Shown here piece by piece: positions 43,938 to 54,113 of a stretch of DNA of 64,000 bases. Each line of letters starts with the position of its first letter. Within the stretch, counting starts at the first letter, position 1. Position numbers and translations under genes: made by a program. Location of the stretch: the NCBI GenBank assembly GCA_012103455.1, contig WLWT01000003.1, positions 992,001 through 1,056,000 on the forward strand, in the 5' to 3' direction. Origin of the DNA: Gammaproteobacteria bacterium. GTDB lineage: Bacteria > Pseudomonadota > Gammaproteobacteria > HK1. The notes below the pieces were generated by a model. That model was not told the origin of the DNA and did not search any database. It saw only the letters and a list, made by a program, of their open reading frames with translations.

Positions 43938-44203
43938 TTATTCCCCGTAGCGGTAGCCAACACCGTACACCGAATGAACGAGATCCCTACCGGGCGGCCG
44001 TTGACCTAACTGGCGCCGCAATTTTTTGATGTGGCTGCCGATGGTGCGAGCGGACACGATGCGGTGATCTCGGCAGGTTGCCGGCGCCCGGCGAACGCCA
44101 CCAAGCCGCGCTCTATGCACCAGTGGGCAAACCCGAGCATCACCGCCCCTGTTGCCGGGGCCGGCAACACAAAAATGACAAAGAGCTTGGTGCGGATGTG
44201 CAT
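43938..44203 (-). pseudogene. two-component system remnant: histidine kinase N-terminus joined to response-regulator C-terminus
   Basis: From ATG 44203 the sequence reads MHIRTKLFVIFVLPAPATGA and GFAHWCIERGLVAF, the membrane start of a BaeS-like sensor kinase. Within ~40 codons it changes frame to RTIGSHIKKLRRQLGQ, DLVHSVYGVGYRYGE and stop, the winged-helix C-terminus of an OmpR-family regulator. The kinase core, the receiver domain and everything between are missing, so a single deletion of about 2 kb in a baeSR-like operon is likely. Confidence 0.75.
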
Positions 44204-44255
44204 AGCGGGTCATTATGTCCCGCGATCGGGCAAAGAATGTGAATAGGGGGCCGGC

Positions 44256-45044
44256 TTGGACGGGTTGGAGCAACTGATACCGTGGTTTGACGAGGCCTTG
44301 AATGCGCCCGCGCTGGTGCCCGATATACGCCAGCGCAAACCCGATATCACGCCCCTGCAAGCGTACCGGCTGCAAGCCGGCATCATGGCCGCTAGGGTGG
44401 CGCGCGGTGATCGCATCGCCGGCTACAAAGCGGCTTTGACGAGCGCCGCCATGCGCGCGCAGATCGGGGTGCCGGAACCGCTGCTAGGCACTCTGCTAGC
44501 CTCCAAAGTGTTCCCGGAAGATGAACCGGTGTCGCTCTGCGGCAAAGGATTCTTGCGCGCCACCTTGGAGCCGGAAATCGCCGTCGTTCTAGGCGCCGAG
44601 CTGCAAGGCCCCGGCGTCGATGCCGTACAAGCATTGAGCGCTAGCGCCGGTTATCTGCCGGCCATAGAACTGGGCGACTACCGCGCCGCCGACGCCGTCG
44701 GCCATACACTGATAGGCAGCGTGGTGTGCAACACTTTCAACGGCGGCATTGTCCTAGGCCGGCCGCTCACGCCGCCCGCCGGCATCGATCTGCGGGTAGA
44801 GGGCATGAGCCTGCGGGTCAACGGCGTGCCCGCCGGCTCCGGTACCGGCATCGAGGTCTTGGGCGATCCGCTCAACTCGGTGGCGTTCATGGCCAACAAG
44901 CTGGCTGAACTCGGACTCGGTTTGCGCGCCGGCATGGTGCTGATGACCGGCTCTATTATTGCCAGCATTGCCGTTGCGCCTGGCGATCACGCCGAGGTAG
45001 CGTTCACCCGCCTAGGCACCGTGCAGGTGCGCATCGCGGATTAA
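44256..45044 (+). CDS. 2-keto-4-pentenoate hydratase family protein (MhpD-like)
   Basis: This 262-aa protein belongs to the MhpD/hydratase-decarboxylase group of the FAH-like fold. It has AYRLQAGIMAARVARGDRIAGYK, ATLEPEIAVVLG (metal-binding Glu pair) and SVVCNTFNGGIVLG. It would hydrate 2-hydroxypentadienoate-type substrates, but other meta-cleavage genes are absent. The start is uncertain: TTG 44256 gives the natural N-terminus, and no ATG is in frame nearby. An 18-bp duplication covers the stop (45038-45073). Confidence 0.8.
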   Translation: MDGLEQLIPWFDEALNAPALVPDIRQRKPDITPLQAYRLQAGIMAARVARGDRIAGYKAALTSAAMRAQIGVPEPLLGTLLASKVFPEDEPVSLCGKGFLRATLEPEIAVVLGAELQGPGVDAVQALSASAGYLPAIELGDYRAADAVGHTLIGSVVCNTFNGGIVLGRPLTPPAGIDLRVEGMSLRVNGVPAGSGTGIEVLGDPLNSVAFMANKLAELGLGLRAGMVLMTGSIIASIAVAPGDHAEVAFTRLGTVQVRIAD

Positions 45045-45091
45045 CCGACATTGAAGGATTAACCGGCATTGAATCCAAGAGAGGCTATGAA

Positions 45092-45388
45092 ATGGCTGTA
45101 TATTTTATTGTTCACGCGACCATCAATGACGCGGACAAGATGAAAGAGTACGACGCTGGCGCCGGCTCCACTGTCAAAGATCGTGGGGTCAAAGATCACG
45201 GCGGCGAGGTGGTGAGCCGCGGACCCTACCGAGTACTGGCTGGCGAATCCGCCGGCAACATGATGGTGGTGCTCAAGTTTCCCAGCAAAGCGGCGGCGCA
45301 AGGTTGGTACGACTCACCGGCATACCAGGCGGTGATCCCAACCCGGCTGCAAGCCATGGACGCGACCTTTACCCTGGTGGGCGAGTAA
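45092..45388 (+). CDS. DUF1330-family protein
   Basis: This 98-aa dimeric ferredoxin-like alpha+beta-barrel protein opens MAVYFIVHATINDADKMKEY and has a conserved WYDSPAYQAVIPTRLQA end, the DUF1330 pattern. Function is unknown; it is probably cytosolic. It lies 48 bases after the MhpD-like gene and 13 bases before the DUF2237 gene, likely one transcript. Confidence 0.85.
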   Translation: MAVYFIVHATINDADKMKEYDAGAGSTVKDRGVKDHGGEVVSRGPYRVLAGESAGNMMVVLKFPSKAAAQGWYDSPAYQAVIPTRLQAMDATFTLVGE

Positions 45389-45401
45389 CCGTTATACCGC
45401 T

Positions 45402-45773
45402 ATGAACACATCGATCAACGTTTTGGGTGAAACCCTAGTCCTTTGCAGCGCAGCGCCCATGACCGGATTTTTCCGCGACGGCTGCTGCAACACCAGCGAC
45501 GATGATCTGGGCTCGCATACCGTGTGCGCCCAGATGACGGCAGCGTTTTTGGAATTCTCCAAGGCCAAGGGCAATGATCTGAGCACCCCGCGCCCCGAAT
45601 TCGGCTTCGCCGGACTCCGGCCGGGCGACCGCTGGTGCTTGTGCGCGGCCCGCTGGCTGGAGGCGTACGAAGCCGGCAAACCGCCACGGGTGTATCTAAC
45701 CGGCACGCATCAACGGGCGCTCGAGATCGTGCCGCTTGCGTTGTTGCGGGCACACGCCACCGATCTCAACTAG
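45402..45773 (+). CDS. DUF2237-family protein
   Basis: This 123-aa protein with conserved Cys and motif GFFRDGCCNTSDDDLGSHTV, MTAAFLEFSKAKGNDLSTP and PGDRWCLCAARW is diagnostic of DUF2237. Function is unknown; the Cys-rich loop could bind metal. The stop is embedded in a five-fold 14-bp tandem repeat. Confidence 0.9.
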   Translation: MNTSINVLGETLVLCSAAPMTGFFRDGCCNTSDDDLGSHTVCAQMTAAFLEFSKAKGNDLSTPRPEFGFAGLRPGDRWCLCAARWLEAYEAGKPPRVYLTGTHQRALEIVPLALLRAHATDLN

Positions 45774-45833
45774 GTGGTCTCAACTAGGTGGTCTCAATCG
45801 GGTGATCTCAATCGGGTGATCTCAATTAGGCGG
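45764..45833. repeat. five-copy 14-bp tandem repeat over the DUF2237 stop
   Basis: The unit TCTCAACTAGGTGG occurs twice, TCTCAATCGGGTGA twice, then TCTCAATTAGGCGG. Total length is 70 bp; it starts in the last codons of the DUF2237 gene. Confidence 0.92.
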
Positions 45834-45841
45834 GCAGTTAG

Positions 45842-47526
45842 CTAATACGGCCTGCGGAGTTGGGAGAACACCGGAAAATGCTTGGTATCGACAGCAGGGG
45901 TGCGACTCCCCCTGGGGACGCCATCATTATTCCGGTGCCCGGTGTCCATCGGGGCCAGCCCGGCCAAATCAAGCTTTTCATCCGCGTCACCGGTCATGTT
46001 GTGACGGTCGATACCGGTGGCGTACTCGATGCGGCACCCTCCGCTGATGGGGTCGAACTCGACCTTCTCGATGGGTTGCTGAATGAAGTCTTTCAAGCGC
46101 TCCCCCCGACCTTCGCGGATCTGTCGCCCGGTGTGTCGTAGCAAGCGCTCAATCTGACCATCGGTGATCTTTGCCAGCGCTCGTGCTGCCGCATACTCGG
46201 ATTCGCAGTTCTGGATGTCCTGTTGCAGGCCGCGTCGGGTCTGTTGCAGTTCGTCCACCTTCTCCAGCGCTGGTGTCGGGTCTTGCTGGGGTCGGGTCTT
46301 GCAGGCCGCAAGCAAGCTCCAGATAACGGTCCATACGCGCAACGACCTCGGCCTCCTGCCGCCGAAGGGGTCCGGCTGGATCGCGATCAGGTGGCTGATA
46401 GGTCTTTAGGGCCTGTTGAATCAAGGCACCGGCGAACGAGGGCGACTGCAAGTCCTTAACGACCCGGCGCACGATGGTGTTCTCCACCACATCCTTGCTG
46501 ATCCAGTAGCTTTTGCCACCGTCCGGCTTCGTTCGGTAGTGCTTGCGCCGATCCCCGTACCATGGTTCGCCGTCCGGCCCCTTCAGCAGGCTGGTCAGAA
46601 GGTAAGTCGCGGGGGTGCGCCGAGCCTTCGAATGCGTACTGCCTTGGAGCCGCTGGAGAATGACCTCGGCTTCATCCAGGGTGATAAGGGCCTCGTGCGT
46701 GGTTTCCGGCGGCACCTGCCACTCGCCGCGTGGCCGGCGCTTGGTGCCCGTCTTGTAGCCGTCGCGTAGCCGTTCGTTGTTGACGTTCCAAACCGTGAAC
46801 CCGGCATACATTAGCGCCTGCCACTCCATGTCGTTCAAGCTGGATTTTGGCCATGTGATACCGAGTTCTTCGACCCAGCATGTTCGGGAGCGGCCTTGTG
46901 CCCGACCACGCGAATACCTGCCAACGGCGTGCGCGTCCTCGTTGGTTTCCGGAACCGACTTCAGAACCGGCTTACCTTCTCGGTAGCTTCCCGTCTCGAC
47001 GTGACGAATCCGGTAACCTCGCGGTGCTCGCCCGCCAACTCGAAATCCGTTGCGGGCGTTCTCGGCCATGCCCTGGAGACCTTTTTCCCGCGACATCCCT
47101 TTTCCCGCGACATCAACGAATGGAACGGGTCCATTGCCTCCATGATGGACTCGAACAGCTTGTCCATGGCCGAGCCGTTCGATGGCAGCTTCGAATAGTG
47201 AATCTCGCCCCCGCGCTCAGCGAGCTGATGCTTGCAGACCTGGGCGAAGTGCGGGTCTTTGGACAGGCGGCTGGTATCCACGGCCAACCGCAGGCTCCAG
47301 GCGCGGTCCGGGCGGGTCGGGCCGTAGAGAAGCCGCTGGAAGTCGGGCCGGTCTTCGTCCTTGGCGGACTCAACCGCATCCGCGTACTCAACGACGATGA
47401 CCCACCCATGACGATGACCCACCCACGACGCTGAGCGAACTCCCGCAACTCGTGCCGTTGGACCGAGATCGACAGGTCCGAGCGGTCTTTGCTCGACCGC
47501 AGGTACACCGCAGCCTTGTTGTTCAT
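45842..47526 (-). pseudogene. large serine recombinase, three frameshifts
   Basis: The N-terminal resolvase domain starts MNNKAAVYLRSSKDRSDLSI (catalytic Ser in RSS). The catalytic domain continues in a second frame (VDTSRLSKDPHFAQVCKHQL), the recombinase and zinc-ribbon-like domains in a third (GFRVGGRAPRGYRIRH; EPWYGDRRKHYR), and the coiled-coil C-terminus in a fourth. Each frame change coincides with a short direct duplication (17 bp at 47394-47427, 17 bp near 47087-47117, 16 bp near 46274-46305); deleting one copy of each restores one frame. It probably integrated the neighbouring restriction island. Confidence 0.88.
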
Positions 47527-47689
47527 GCGCGTTTCCCCAGGGGCGGGCAGAGCCGGGACCAGCCGCCGGTCCGCACGTGCATCGTGTTCGTGCCGGATCC
47601 GAACCGACCCCGATCTATACCATTTTATTGGACAAGCATCGCTCAGGCGGCGCAGGATAAGGCCCAGGTTCTAATTGGGTGTCGCGCAC

Positions 47690-47881
47690 ATGCAAGCAGC
47701 CGAAGACCGATGGCTGTCGGTGGCCGAGATCGCCGACTATCTCGGGGTGAAGCGGGACACGCTGTACAAGTGGATCGAGCGCAAGAACATGCCCGCCCAC
47801 AAGGTTGGCCGCCTGTGGAAATTCCGCAAGGACGAAATCGATATGTGGGTCAGGACGGGCGGAGCGGCGGTCAGGGATTAG
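47690..47881 (+). CDS. excisionase-type HTH DNA-binding protein
   Basis: This 63-aa MerR/excisionase-like winged helix reads LSVAEIADYLGVKRDTLYKW, then HKVGRLWKFRKDEIDMWV. Such proteins often precede type I restriction genes or act as recombination directionality factors. ATG 47690 is chosen over an in-frame TTG at 47675; neither has a good ribosome site. It diverges from the recombinase and precedes hsdM. Confidence 0.85.
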   Translation: MQAAEDRWLSVAEIADYLGVKRDTLYKWIERKNMPAHKVGRLWKFRKDEIDMWVRTGGAAVRD

Positions 47882-47965
47882 CGGTGCTATAGCCACGATA
47901 CCCGCCGGCGGCGGTGCACGTCGGCCCGCTAGTCAATCGATCACACGATAAGTCGGGGAAACATT

Positions 47966-49435
47966 GTGATAACAGGAGCAATCAAGTCGCAGGTCGATGC
48001 CATTTAGAACGCATTCTGGTCGGGTGGCATCACCAACAGCCTGACCGTCATCGAGCAGATGTCGTACCTCCTGTTCGCCAAACGGCTGGACGAGCTGCAC
48101 ACGGCCCGCGAGGCCAAGGCGAACCTGCTGAAACGCTCCATCGACGAACCTGTGTTCACTGCGGACCAGCAGCAATTGCGCTGGTCACGCTTCAAGGACG
48201 AAGCGCCGCAGGCCATGTTCGAGCAGTTCCGCGATGAGGTCTTCCCGCTCATCAAGGATTTCCATGACGGGCGCGAGACCGCGTTCAGCCGGTTCATGAA
48301 GGACGCTGTGTTCGTCATCCCAACGCCATCGCTGCTCGACCGGGTGGTCCATATGCTGGACGACCTGCCGATGGAGGACAGGGACACCAAGGGCGATGTC
48401 TACGAGTACATGCTCGGCAAGCTCGCCGTCGAAGGTCGCAATGGTCAGTTCCGCACGCCACGCCACATCATCCAGATGATGGTGGAGTTGGTGGAGCCGA
48501 CCCGCACCGACACCATCAGCGATCCCGCCTGCGGCACATGCGGCTTCCTCGTGGCTGCTGGCGAGTACCTTCGGGACCATGACGCCGAGCTGTTCCACAT
48601 CAAGGAAAACACAGACCACTACCATCGCGGCATGTTTCATGGTTCGGACTTCGACGCATCGATGCTCCGCATCGGCGCGATGAACATGACTTTGCACGGG
48701 GTCGAAGATCCCGACATCCGTGGCGTGGATGCACTCTCGGGCGAGAACGGTACCAACCGTGAGGCTTACTCGCTGATCCTGGCGAATCCGCCATTCAAGG
48801 GATCGCTGAATTACGACGAGACGGCCAGTGATCTGCTCCAGTTATCCAAGACCAAGAAGACCGAACTGCTATTCGTTGGGCTGTTCTTGAAACAGTTGAA
48901 ACCGGGTGGCCGGTGCGCATGCATCGTGCCGGATGGTGTCCTTTTCGGGTCAAGTAAAGCTCACAAAGCGATCCGGGAAGAGCTGGTGGAGAACCAGAAA
49001 CTGGATGCCGTGATCTCGATGCCGTCTGGGGTGTTCAAACCCTACGCTGGGGTGTCCACGGCAGTGCTGATGTTCACGAGAACGGATTCGGGTGGTACTG
49101 ACGATGTGTTCTTCTACGACATGCAGGCGGATGGTTACAGCTTGGACGACAAGCGCGACCCGGTGGATGCGAATGACCTACCTGACATAGCGGCGAGGTA
49201 CCGGCAATGGAGAGCTGGTGATGGCGATTTCAGCGACAAGAGCCAGAAGGCTTTCGTGGTTCCGAAGCGTGAAATCGCTGAGAACAAATACGATCTGTCC
49301 ATCAACCGATACAAGGAGGTCCAGTATGAAGAGGTCGAGTATGACCCGCCAGCGGCGATTCTGAACCAATTGGAAGCGCTGGAGGCTGAGATTCAGTGTG
49401 ACCTCAGACAACTGAGGGAGCTTGTTGGGGCATGA
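47966..49435 (+). CDS. hsdM: type I restriction-modification N6-adenine methyltransferase, with amber codon near the start
   Basis: The conserved start VITGAIKSQVDAI is followed by TAG (48005-48007) and NAFWSGGI, where the family has Trp (DAIWNAFWSGGIS). So TGG has become TAG at codon 14. From ATG 48059 a 458-aa protein could be made, lacking ~31 residues of the helical HsdM_N domain. The SAM-binding and catalytic motifs are intact: SDPACGTCGFLVAA and LILANPPFKGS (NPPF). The stop overlaps hsdS by ATGA. The enzyme would methylate adenine in the bipartite site read by HsdS. Confidence 0.9.
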
Positions 49436-50646
49436 CCACGGTTGAGTCCGTTCCCATCGGCACTGTCGTGTCCAAGGCAGCGACGTGGGACCCAAAGTCG
49501 AATGGGCACGGTGAATTCACGTACATCAATATAGCATCGGTGTCTCAGGAGAAGAAGGCGGTCACCGCGCCACAGCAGATTGACTGTTCCGTCGCGCCGA
49601 GCCGCGCTCGCCAGCTTGTCCAGTGTGGTGACGTTCTCGTTTCGACGGTAAGACCAAACTTGAACGCGGTGGCGCTACTCCCAAACAGCCTCGATGGTGC
49701 CACTGCGTCAACGGGCTTCTGTGTGTTAAGACCAGTTCCAGGAAGGCTCGACAGTACCTACCTCTACCATTGGGTGCGAACACCACAGTTTGTCCGGGAG
49801 ATGACGCGTTTGGCTACCGGGCAGAGCTATCCAGCGGTAAGCGATACCATCATCAAGGACTCCACACTTCCCCTCCCACCACTCAAGGAACAACGCCGCA
49901 TCGCCGCCATCCTGGACAAGGCCGACGCCATCCGTCGAAAGCGCCAGCAAGCCATAGGGCTGACCGAGACCTTTCTTCGGTCGGTGTTTCTGGACATGTT
50001 CGGTGACCCATTCTACAACCCGAAAGGTTGGGACTCCGTTGCACTTGGCAACCTACTCTTGGTGCAGCCACAGAACGGTCTTTACAAACCATCGCAAGAG
50101 TACGGCACAGGTGTTCGAATATTGCGAATAGATGGCTTTGATGCCGGTTCTGTTCATGATCTTGATTCGCTAAAGAGAGTTCGAGCGAGCGCCAAGGAGA
50201 TTGAGACATACGGACTCCTACCATCTGACGTTGTTGTCAATCGCGTAAACAGCCGGAGTCATCTGGGCAAGTGCGCTCTTGTACCTGAGCTTGTTGAACC
50301 AGTTGTCTTCGAGTCGAACATGATTCGCATTCGCTTGGATACGTCGCGTGTGCTGCCGAGATTTGCAACGGAATTCCTCACAAGTCAGTACGTAAAAGAC
50401 CAAGTTTTGAGGGCATGTAAGGATGCGGTGAACCAGTCGAGCATAAATCAAGGGGACGTGCAGGCGCTCCGCATGCTGGTTCCTCCCATTGGTCTTCAAG
50501 AGAAATTCGTGGCAATCGCCAGATCTACCGCAAAGGAAAGGATGAGGCAGACAGTGCAACTAGGCCGCATGGGCACGCTCTTTGAATCATTGTCATCGTG
50601 TTTGTTTGCATCCGGCGGTGCAACTCACTTCGGCTCGGCTGCATAA
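49432..50646 (+). CDS. hsdS: type I restriction-modification specificity subunit
   Basis: This 404-aa protein has two target-recognition domains. The first is residues ~5-170 with the conserved end LPLPPLKEQRRIAAILDKAD followed by a helical spacer; the second is ~200-385 ending LVPPIGLQEKFVAIA. It determines the DNA target and binds HsdM and HsdR. Start ATG overlaps hsdM. It is intact. Confidence 0.92.
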   Translation: MTTVESVPIGTVVSKAATWDPKSNGHGEFTYINIASVSQEKKAVTAPQQIDCSVAPSRARQLVQCGDVLVSTVRPNLNAVALLPNSLDGATASTGFCVLRPVPGRLDSTYLYHWVRTPQFVREMTRLATGQSYPAVSDTIIKDSTLPLPPLKEQRRIAAILDKADAIRRKRQQAIGLTETFLRSVFLDMFGDPFYNPKGWDSVALGNLLLVQPQNGLYKPSQEYGTGVRILRIDGFDAGSVHDLDSLKRVRASAKEIETYGLLPSDVVVNRVNSRSHLGKCALVPELVEPVVFESNMIRIRLDTSRVLPRFATEFLTSQYVKDQVLRACKDAVNQSSINQGDVQALRMLVPPIGLQEKFVAIARSTAKERMRQTVQLGRMGTLFESLSSCLFASGGATHFGSAA

Positions 50647-50649
50647 CTT

Positions 50650-53600
50650 GTGGCATCGAACTTCGACTTTCTTGGTCTGAATTGGGCAAACCTAGCTGCC
50701 GACGCTCAGGAGTCAGAAGGCACGGCGTTCGCCCGACCTCGCACGTCTGCCTTCTACGCCCGCCGCACACTCGAACTCGCGGTCGAATGGATCTACGAGC
50801 ATGATCGCAGCCTCCGGGCACCATACCAGTCGAACCTGGGTGCGCTGCTGCACGCACCAGATTTCCAGAAGATGGTCACACCTGGGCTGTTTAGGCAGAT
50901 GCGGCTCATTCAGAAAGTCGGCAACCAAGCCGTCCACTCCAACGCGAAGTTGCGACCTCATGATGGCGTCCAACTCGTCAAGGCGCTGCATCGCGTACTC
51001 GGTTGGCTGGTACGCCAATACAGCCGTGATGCGGTTTCCATCCCACCGTTTGACGAGTCCCTGCTGCCGTCCGGTGACGACACCGGCAAGGATGCCAACG
51101 CAGCACAACTGAAAGCGCTCGAAGAGCAACTGCACTCGAAGGATGCCGCTCACGCCAAGGCCGTAAGCAAGCTCGCCAATCGCGACGAGGAACTGACAAA
51201 GCTCCAAGCCGAGATTGCTGACATCAAGGCAGCGAACGAAGCACGGATGGCTGAGTACTTGGAGTCGTCCAAGCCGGACTACACGAAGAGCGAAACCGAG
51301 ACCCGTACACTCATCATCGACGTGCTGTTGCGAGAAGCCGGATGGGAGCCGGAAGCGCCGAGCGTGCGCGAGTACGAAGTCACCGGCATGCCGATACCAC
51401 CAAGCACTACCGGCACTGGCTACGTGGATTATGTGCTGTGGGGCGATGACAAGCTCCCGCTCGCCATCGTGGAGGCGAAGAAAACTTCGGTAAGCCCCAA
51501 GGTCGGGCAGCAGCAGGCGAAGCTGTACGCAGACTGCCTGGAGGTGATGACGGGCCGAAGGCCGGTCATCTACCTCACCAACGGCTACGAAACGATGCTG
51601 TGGGACGACCTGTTCTACCCGCATCGGACCGTCCAGGGCTTTGCCAACAAGGACGAGATGAACCTTATGGTCAACCGGCGCACGGCCCGGAAGTCCATGA
51701 AGCACTCGCCCATCAAACACGAGATCATCGACCGGTACTATCAGGAGGAAGCCATCCGGCGCTTGACCGAACGCTACGAGACGGACCATCAGCGGGCAGC
51801 GTTGCTGGTGATGGCAACAGGGTCTGGAAAGACGCGAACCGCTGCCGCCGCCGTGGAATTGCTGATGCGCCAAGGATGGGTTCGCCGCGTGCTGTTTCTG
51901 GCCGACCGCACAGCACTGGTCAGCCAAGCCAAGCGAGCGTTCGCGGCACATCTACCGCACGCATCCGCCGCCAATCTCGTCAACGAGAAGGAAGGCGACA
52001 AAACCCGGCTGGTGTTCAGCACCTACCACACCATGATGCGGCTCATCGACGAGCGGCGCGATGGCGAAACGCGCCGGTTCGGCACCAACTACTTCGACCT
52101 CGTGATCATCGACGAGGCGCATCGCTCCGTGTATCGGAAGTTCGGTGCGATCTTCGAATACTTCGACGCACTACTGCTGGGCCTCACCGCGACGCCTAAA
52201 GCGGACATCGACCGAAACACCTACCGGCTATTCAACCTCGAAGACAACGTGCCCACCTACGCTTACGAGTTGGATCAAGCCGTTGCTGATCAGTACCTAG
52301 TGCCGCCAAAAGCCGTGTCGGTGCCGCTGAAATTCCAGCGCGAAGGCATCAAGTACGCGGAACTCACCGATGAAGAGAAAGAGGCGTGGGAGAGCGAAGC
52401 CGGATTCTTCGATGATGATACCGGTGCCATGCGCGAAGAGGTTGACCCCGAAGAGCTGAATCGGTGGCTGTTCAACCGGAACACGGTAGAGAAGGTGCTG
52501 GCCTTGGTGATGGATCACGGCATCAAAGTCGCCGGGGGTGACCGGCTCGGCAAGACCATCGTGTTCGCGAAGAACCAAGCCCATGCCGAATTCATCACCG
52601 GGGTCTTCGACGCGAACTACCCGAAGTATGCGAGTAGCTTTTGCCAGACCATCAGCCACAGCATCAAGTACGCCGACACCCTGATCGAGTCCTTCGAGGG
52701 CAAGGATAAGCCGCCCCACATCGCCGTCAGTGTGGATATGTTGGACACCGGCATCGACGTGCCGGAGGTCGTCAACCTGATCTTCTTCAAACGCATCCGC
52801 TCGAAGGTCAAATTCTGGCAGATGCTCGGACGCGGTACCCGACTCAGTGTTGACCTGTTCGGGCCAGGGCAGCACAAGACCGAGTTCTTCGTCTTCGATT
52901 TCTGCGCCAATCTGGATTACTTTGAGGTCAACCCCGAAGGCGCGGGCACATCAGTGCCGGAACCGGTATCGCAGCAGCTGTTCAAGCGACGCTTGGAGCT
53001 GGCAATTCGCCTGCAAGACCGGGACGACGAGGCGACCAAGCAACTGCATGGCGACGTTCTCGACGCTCTGCATTCCGCTGTTGCCGGGATGAACGTGGAC
53101 AACTTCCTTGTTCGACCCCGGCGGCAAGAAGTGGAGCGGTGGTCGGACCGCCGCCGTTGGGATACGCTCAGCATCGGTGATCAAGCCGAGATCGTGGCGC
53201 ACGTCTCGGGCTTACCCACCGACTATCAAGAGTCTTCAGCCGACGAAGAATTCGCCAGGCGCTTCGACTTGCTGATGCTCAACCTGCAACTCGCAATGGT
53301 AGAGGCCGACCCAGGATTCGAAAGATACCAGCGGCAAGTCCGTGAACTGGCCGAAGGTCTGGTGTCAAAGACGTCAATCCCGATGGTGGCTCGGCATAGG
53401 GAGCTTATCGAGCAGGTAGAGACCGAGGAATGGTGGGCCGATGTCACCTTGCCAATGCTGGAAGCTGCCCGCAAGAAACTTCGCGATCTCATCCGGTTCA
53501 TCGACCGGCAGGCACGCCAGGGCAATGTCTACACCGATTTTGTAGATGAAATCCGTGAACCGGCCGGTGACTACAAGCTGGTTGCCGCCGATCCGAATTT

Positions 53601-54081
53601 CGCCAACTACCGAGCCAAGGTCGAACGATTACTTCGCGAGAATCCGGATCACCCTGCCGTCCGCGACCTCCGGGACAACCAGCCGGTTACAGCAGATACC
53701 CTTGTTGAGCTGGAGACCCTGATCTTCGGAGACGGCAACGGAGAGTCGAGAAGGGCGTTTTTCGACATCTATGGTACCGGGCAGCCGTTGGGCCAACTCG
53801 TTCGTCAGATCGTCGGGCTGGACCGTAACGCGGCAAAAGCCGCGTTCGCAGAGTTCCTTGCCAAGAAAGCACTATCGCCCGACCAGATACGCTTCATAGA
53901 TGTGATCGTGGAGCATTTGGTCGTGAACGGCCTGATGGACCCCGCCGAACTGTTCGATCACCCGTTTACGGATTTTCACCACGAGAGCGTACTCGGCGTA
54001 ATGCCGGACTTTGCCGAAGAAGTCGTAGCCATCATCGAAGAAGTAACGCGAAACGCATCCGGCAGCAGCGAGTCACTTTGA
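50650..54081 (+). CDS. hsdR: type I restriction endonuclease, motor/nuclease subunit (EcoEI type)
   Basis: This 1143-aa protein has an N-terminal DUF4145-like region (TLELAVEWIYEHDRSLRAPY), a coiled coil (~155-205), a PD-(D/E)xK nuclease core (YVDYVLWGDDKLPLAIVEAKKT), an SF2 translocase with Walker A MATGSGKTRTAAA, DEAH box (IIDEAHRS), motif VI region QMLGRGTRL, and an EcoEI_R_C-type C-terminus. The start is GTG three bases after the hsdS stop. It appears intact. It cleaves unmodified DNA after translocation; with hsdM damaged the balance of the system is in doubt. Confidence 0.94.
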   Translation: MASNFDFLGLNWANLAADAQESEGTAFARPRTSAFYARRTLELAVEWIYEHDRSLRAPYQSNLGALLHAPDFQKMVTPGLFRQMRLIQKVGNQAVHSNAKLRPHDGVQLVKALHRVLGWLVRQYSRDAVSIPPFDESLLPSGDDTGKDANAAQLKALEEQLHSKDAAHAKAVSKLANRDEELTKLQAEIADIKAANEARMAEYLESSKPDYTKSETETRTLIIDVLLREAGWEPEAPSVREYEVTGMPIPPSTTGTGYVDYVLWGDDKLPLAIVEAKKTSVSPKVGQQQAKLYADCLEVMTGRRPVIYLTNGYETMLWDDLFYPHRTVQGFANKDEMNLMVNRRTARKSMKHSPIKHEIIDRYYQEEAIRRLTERYETDHQRAALLVMATGSGKTRTAAAAVELLMRQGWVRRVLFLADRTALVSQAKRAFAAHLPHASAANLVNEKEGDKTRLVFSTYHTMMRLIDERRDGETRRFGTNYFDLVIIDEAHRSVYRKFGAIFEYFDALLLGLTATPKADIDRNTYRLFNLEDNVPTYAYELDQAVADQYLVPPKAVSVPLKFQREGIKYAELTDEEKEAWESEAGFFDDDTGAMREEVDPEELNRWLFNRNTVEKVLALVMDHGIKVAGGDRLGKTIVFAKNQAHAEFITGVFDANYPKYASSFCQTISHSIKYADTLIESFEGKDKPPHIAVSVDMLDTGIDVPEVVNLIFFKRIRSKVKFWQMLGRGTRLSVDLFGPGQHKTEFFVFDFCANLDYFEVNPEGAGTSVPEPVSQQLFKRRLELAIRLQDRDDEATKQLHGDVLDALHSAVAGMNVDNFLVRPRRQEVERWSDRRRWDTLSIGDQAEIVAHVSGLPTDYQESSADEEFARRFDLLMLNLQLAMVEADPGFERYQRQVRELAEGLVSKTSIPMVARHRELIEQVETEEWWADVTLPMLEAARKKLRDLIRFIDRQARQGNVYTDFVDEIREPAGDYKLVAADPNFANYRAKVERLLRENPDHPAVRDLRDNQPVTADTLVELETLIFGDGNGESRRAFFDIYGTGQPLGQLVRQIVGLDRNAAKAAFAEFLAKKALSPDQIRFIDVIVEHLVVNGLMDPAELFDHPFTDFHHESVLGVMPDFAEEVVAIIEEVTRNASGSSESL

Positions 54082-54113
54082 GGCGTTAGCACTTCCAGGG
54101 GAATGACTCGCGC

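Noticed and set aside
45890..45940. tRNA T-arm-like sequence GGGGTGCGACTCCCC near the end of the recombinase
   Set aside because: No acceptor, D-arm or anticodon stem could be assembled around it, and it lies within the recombinase reading frame.
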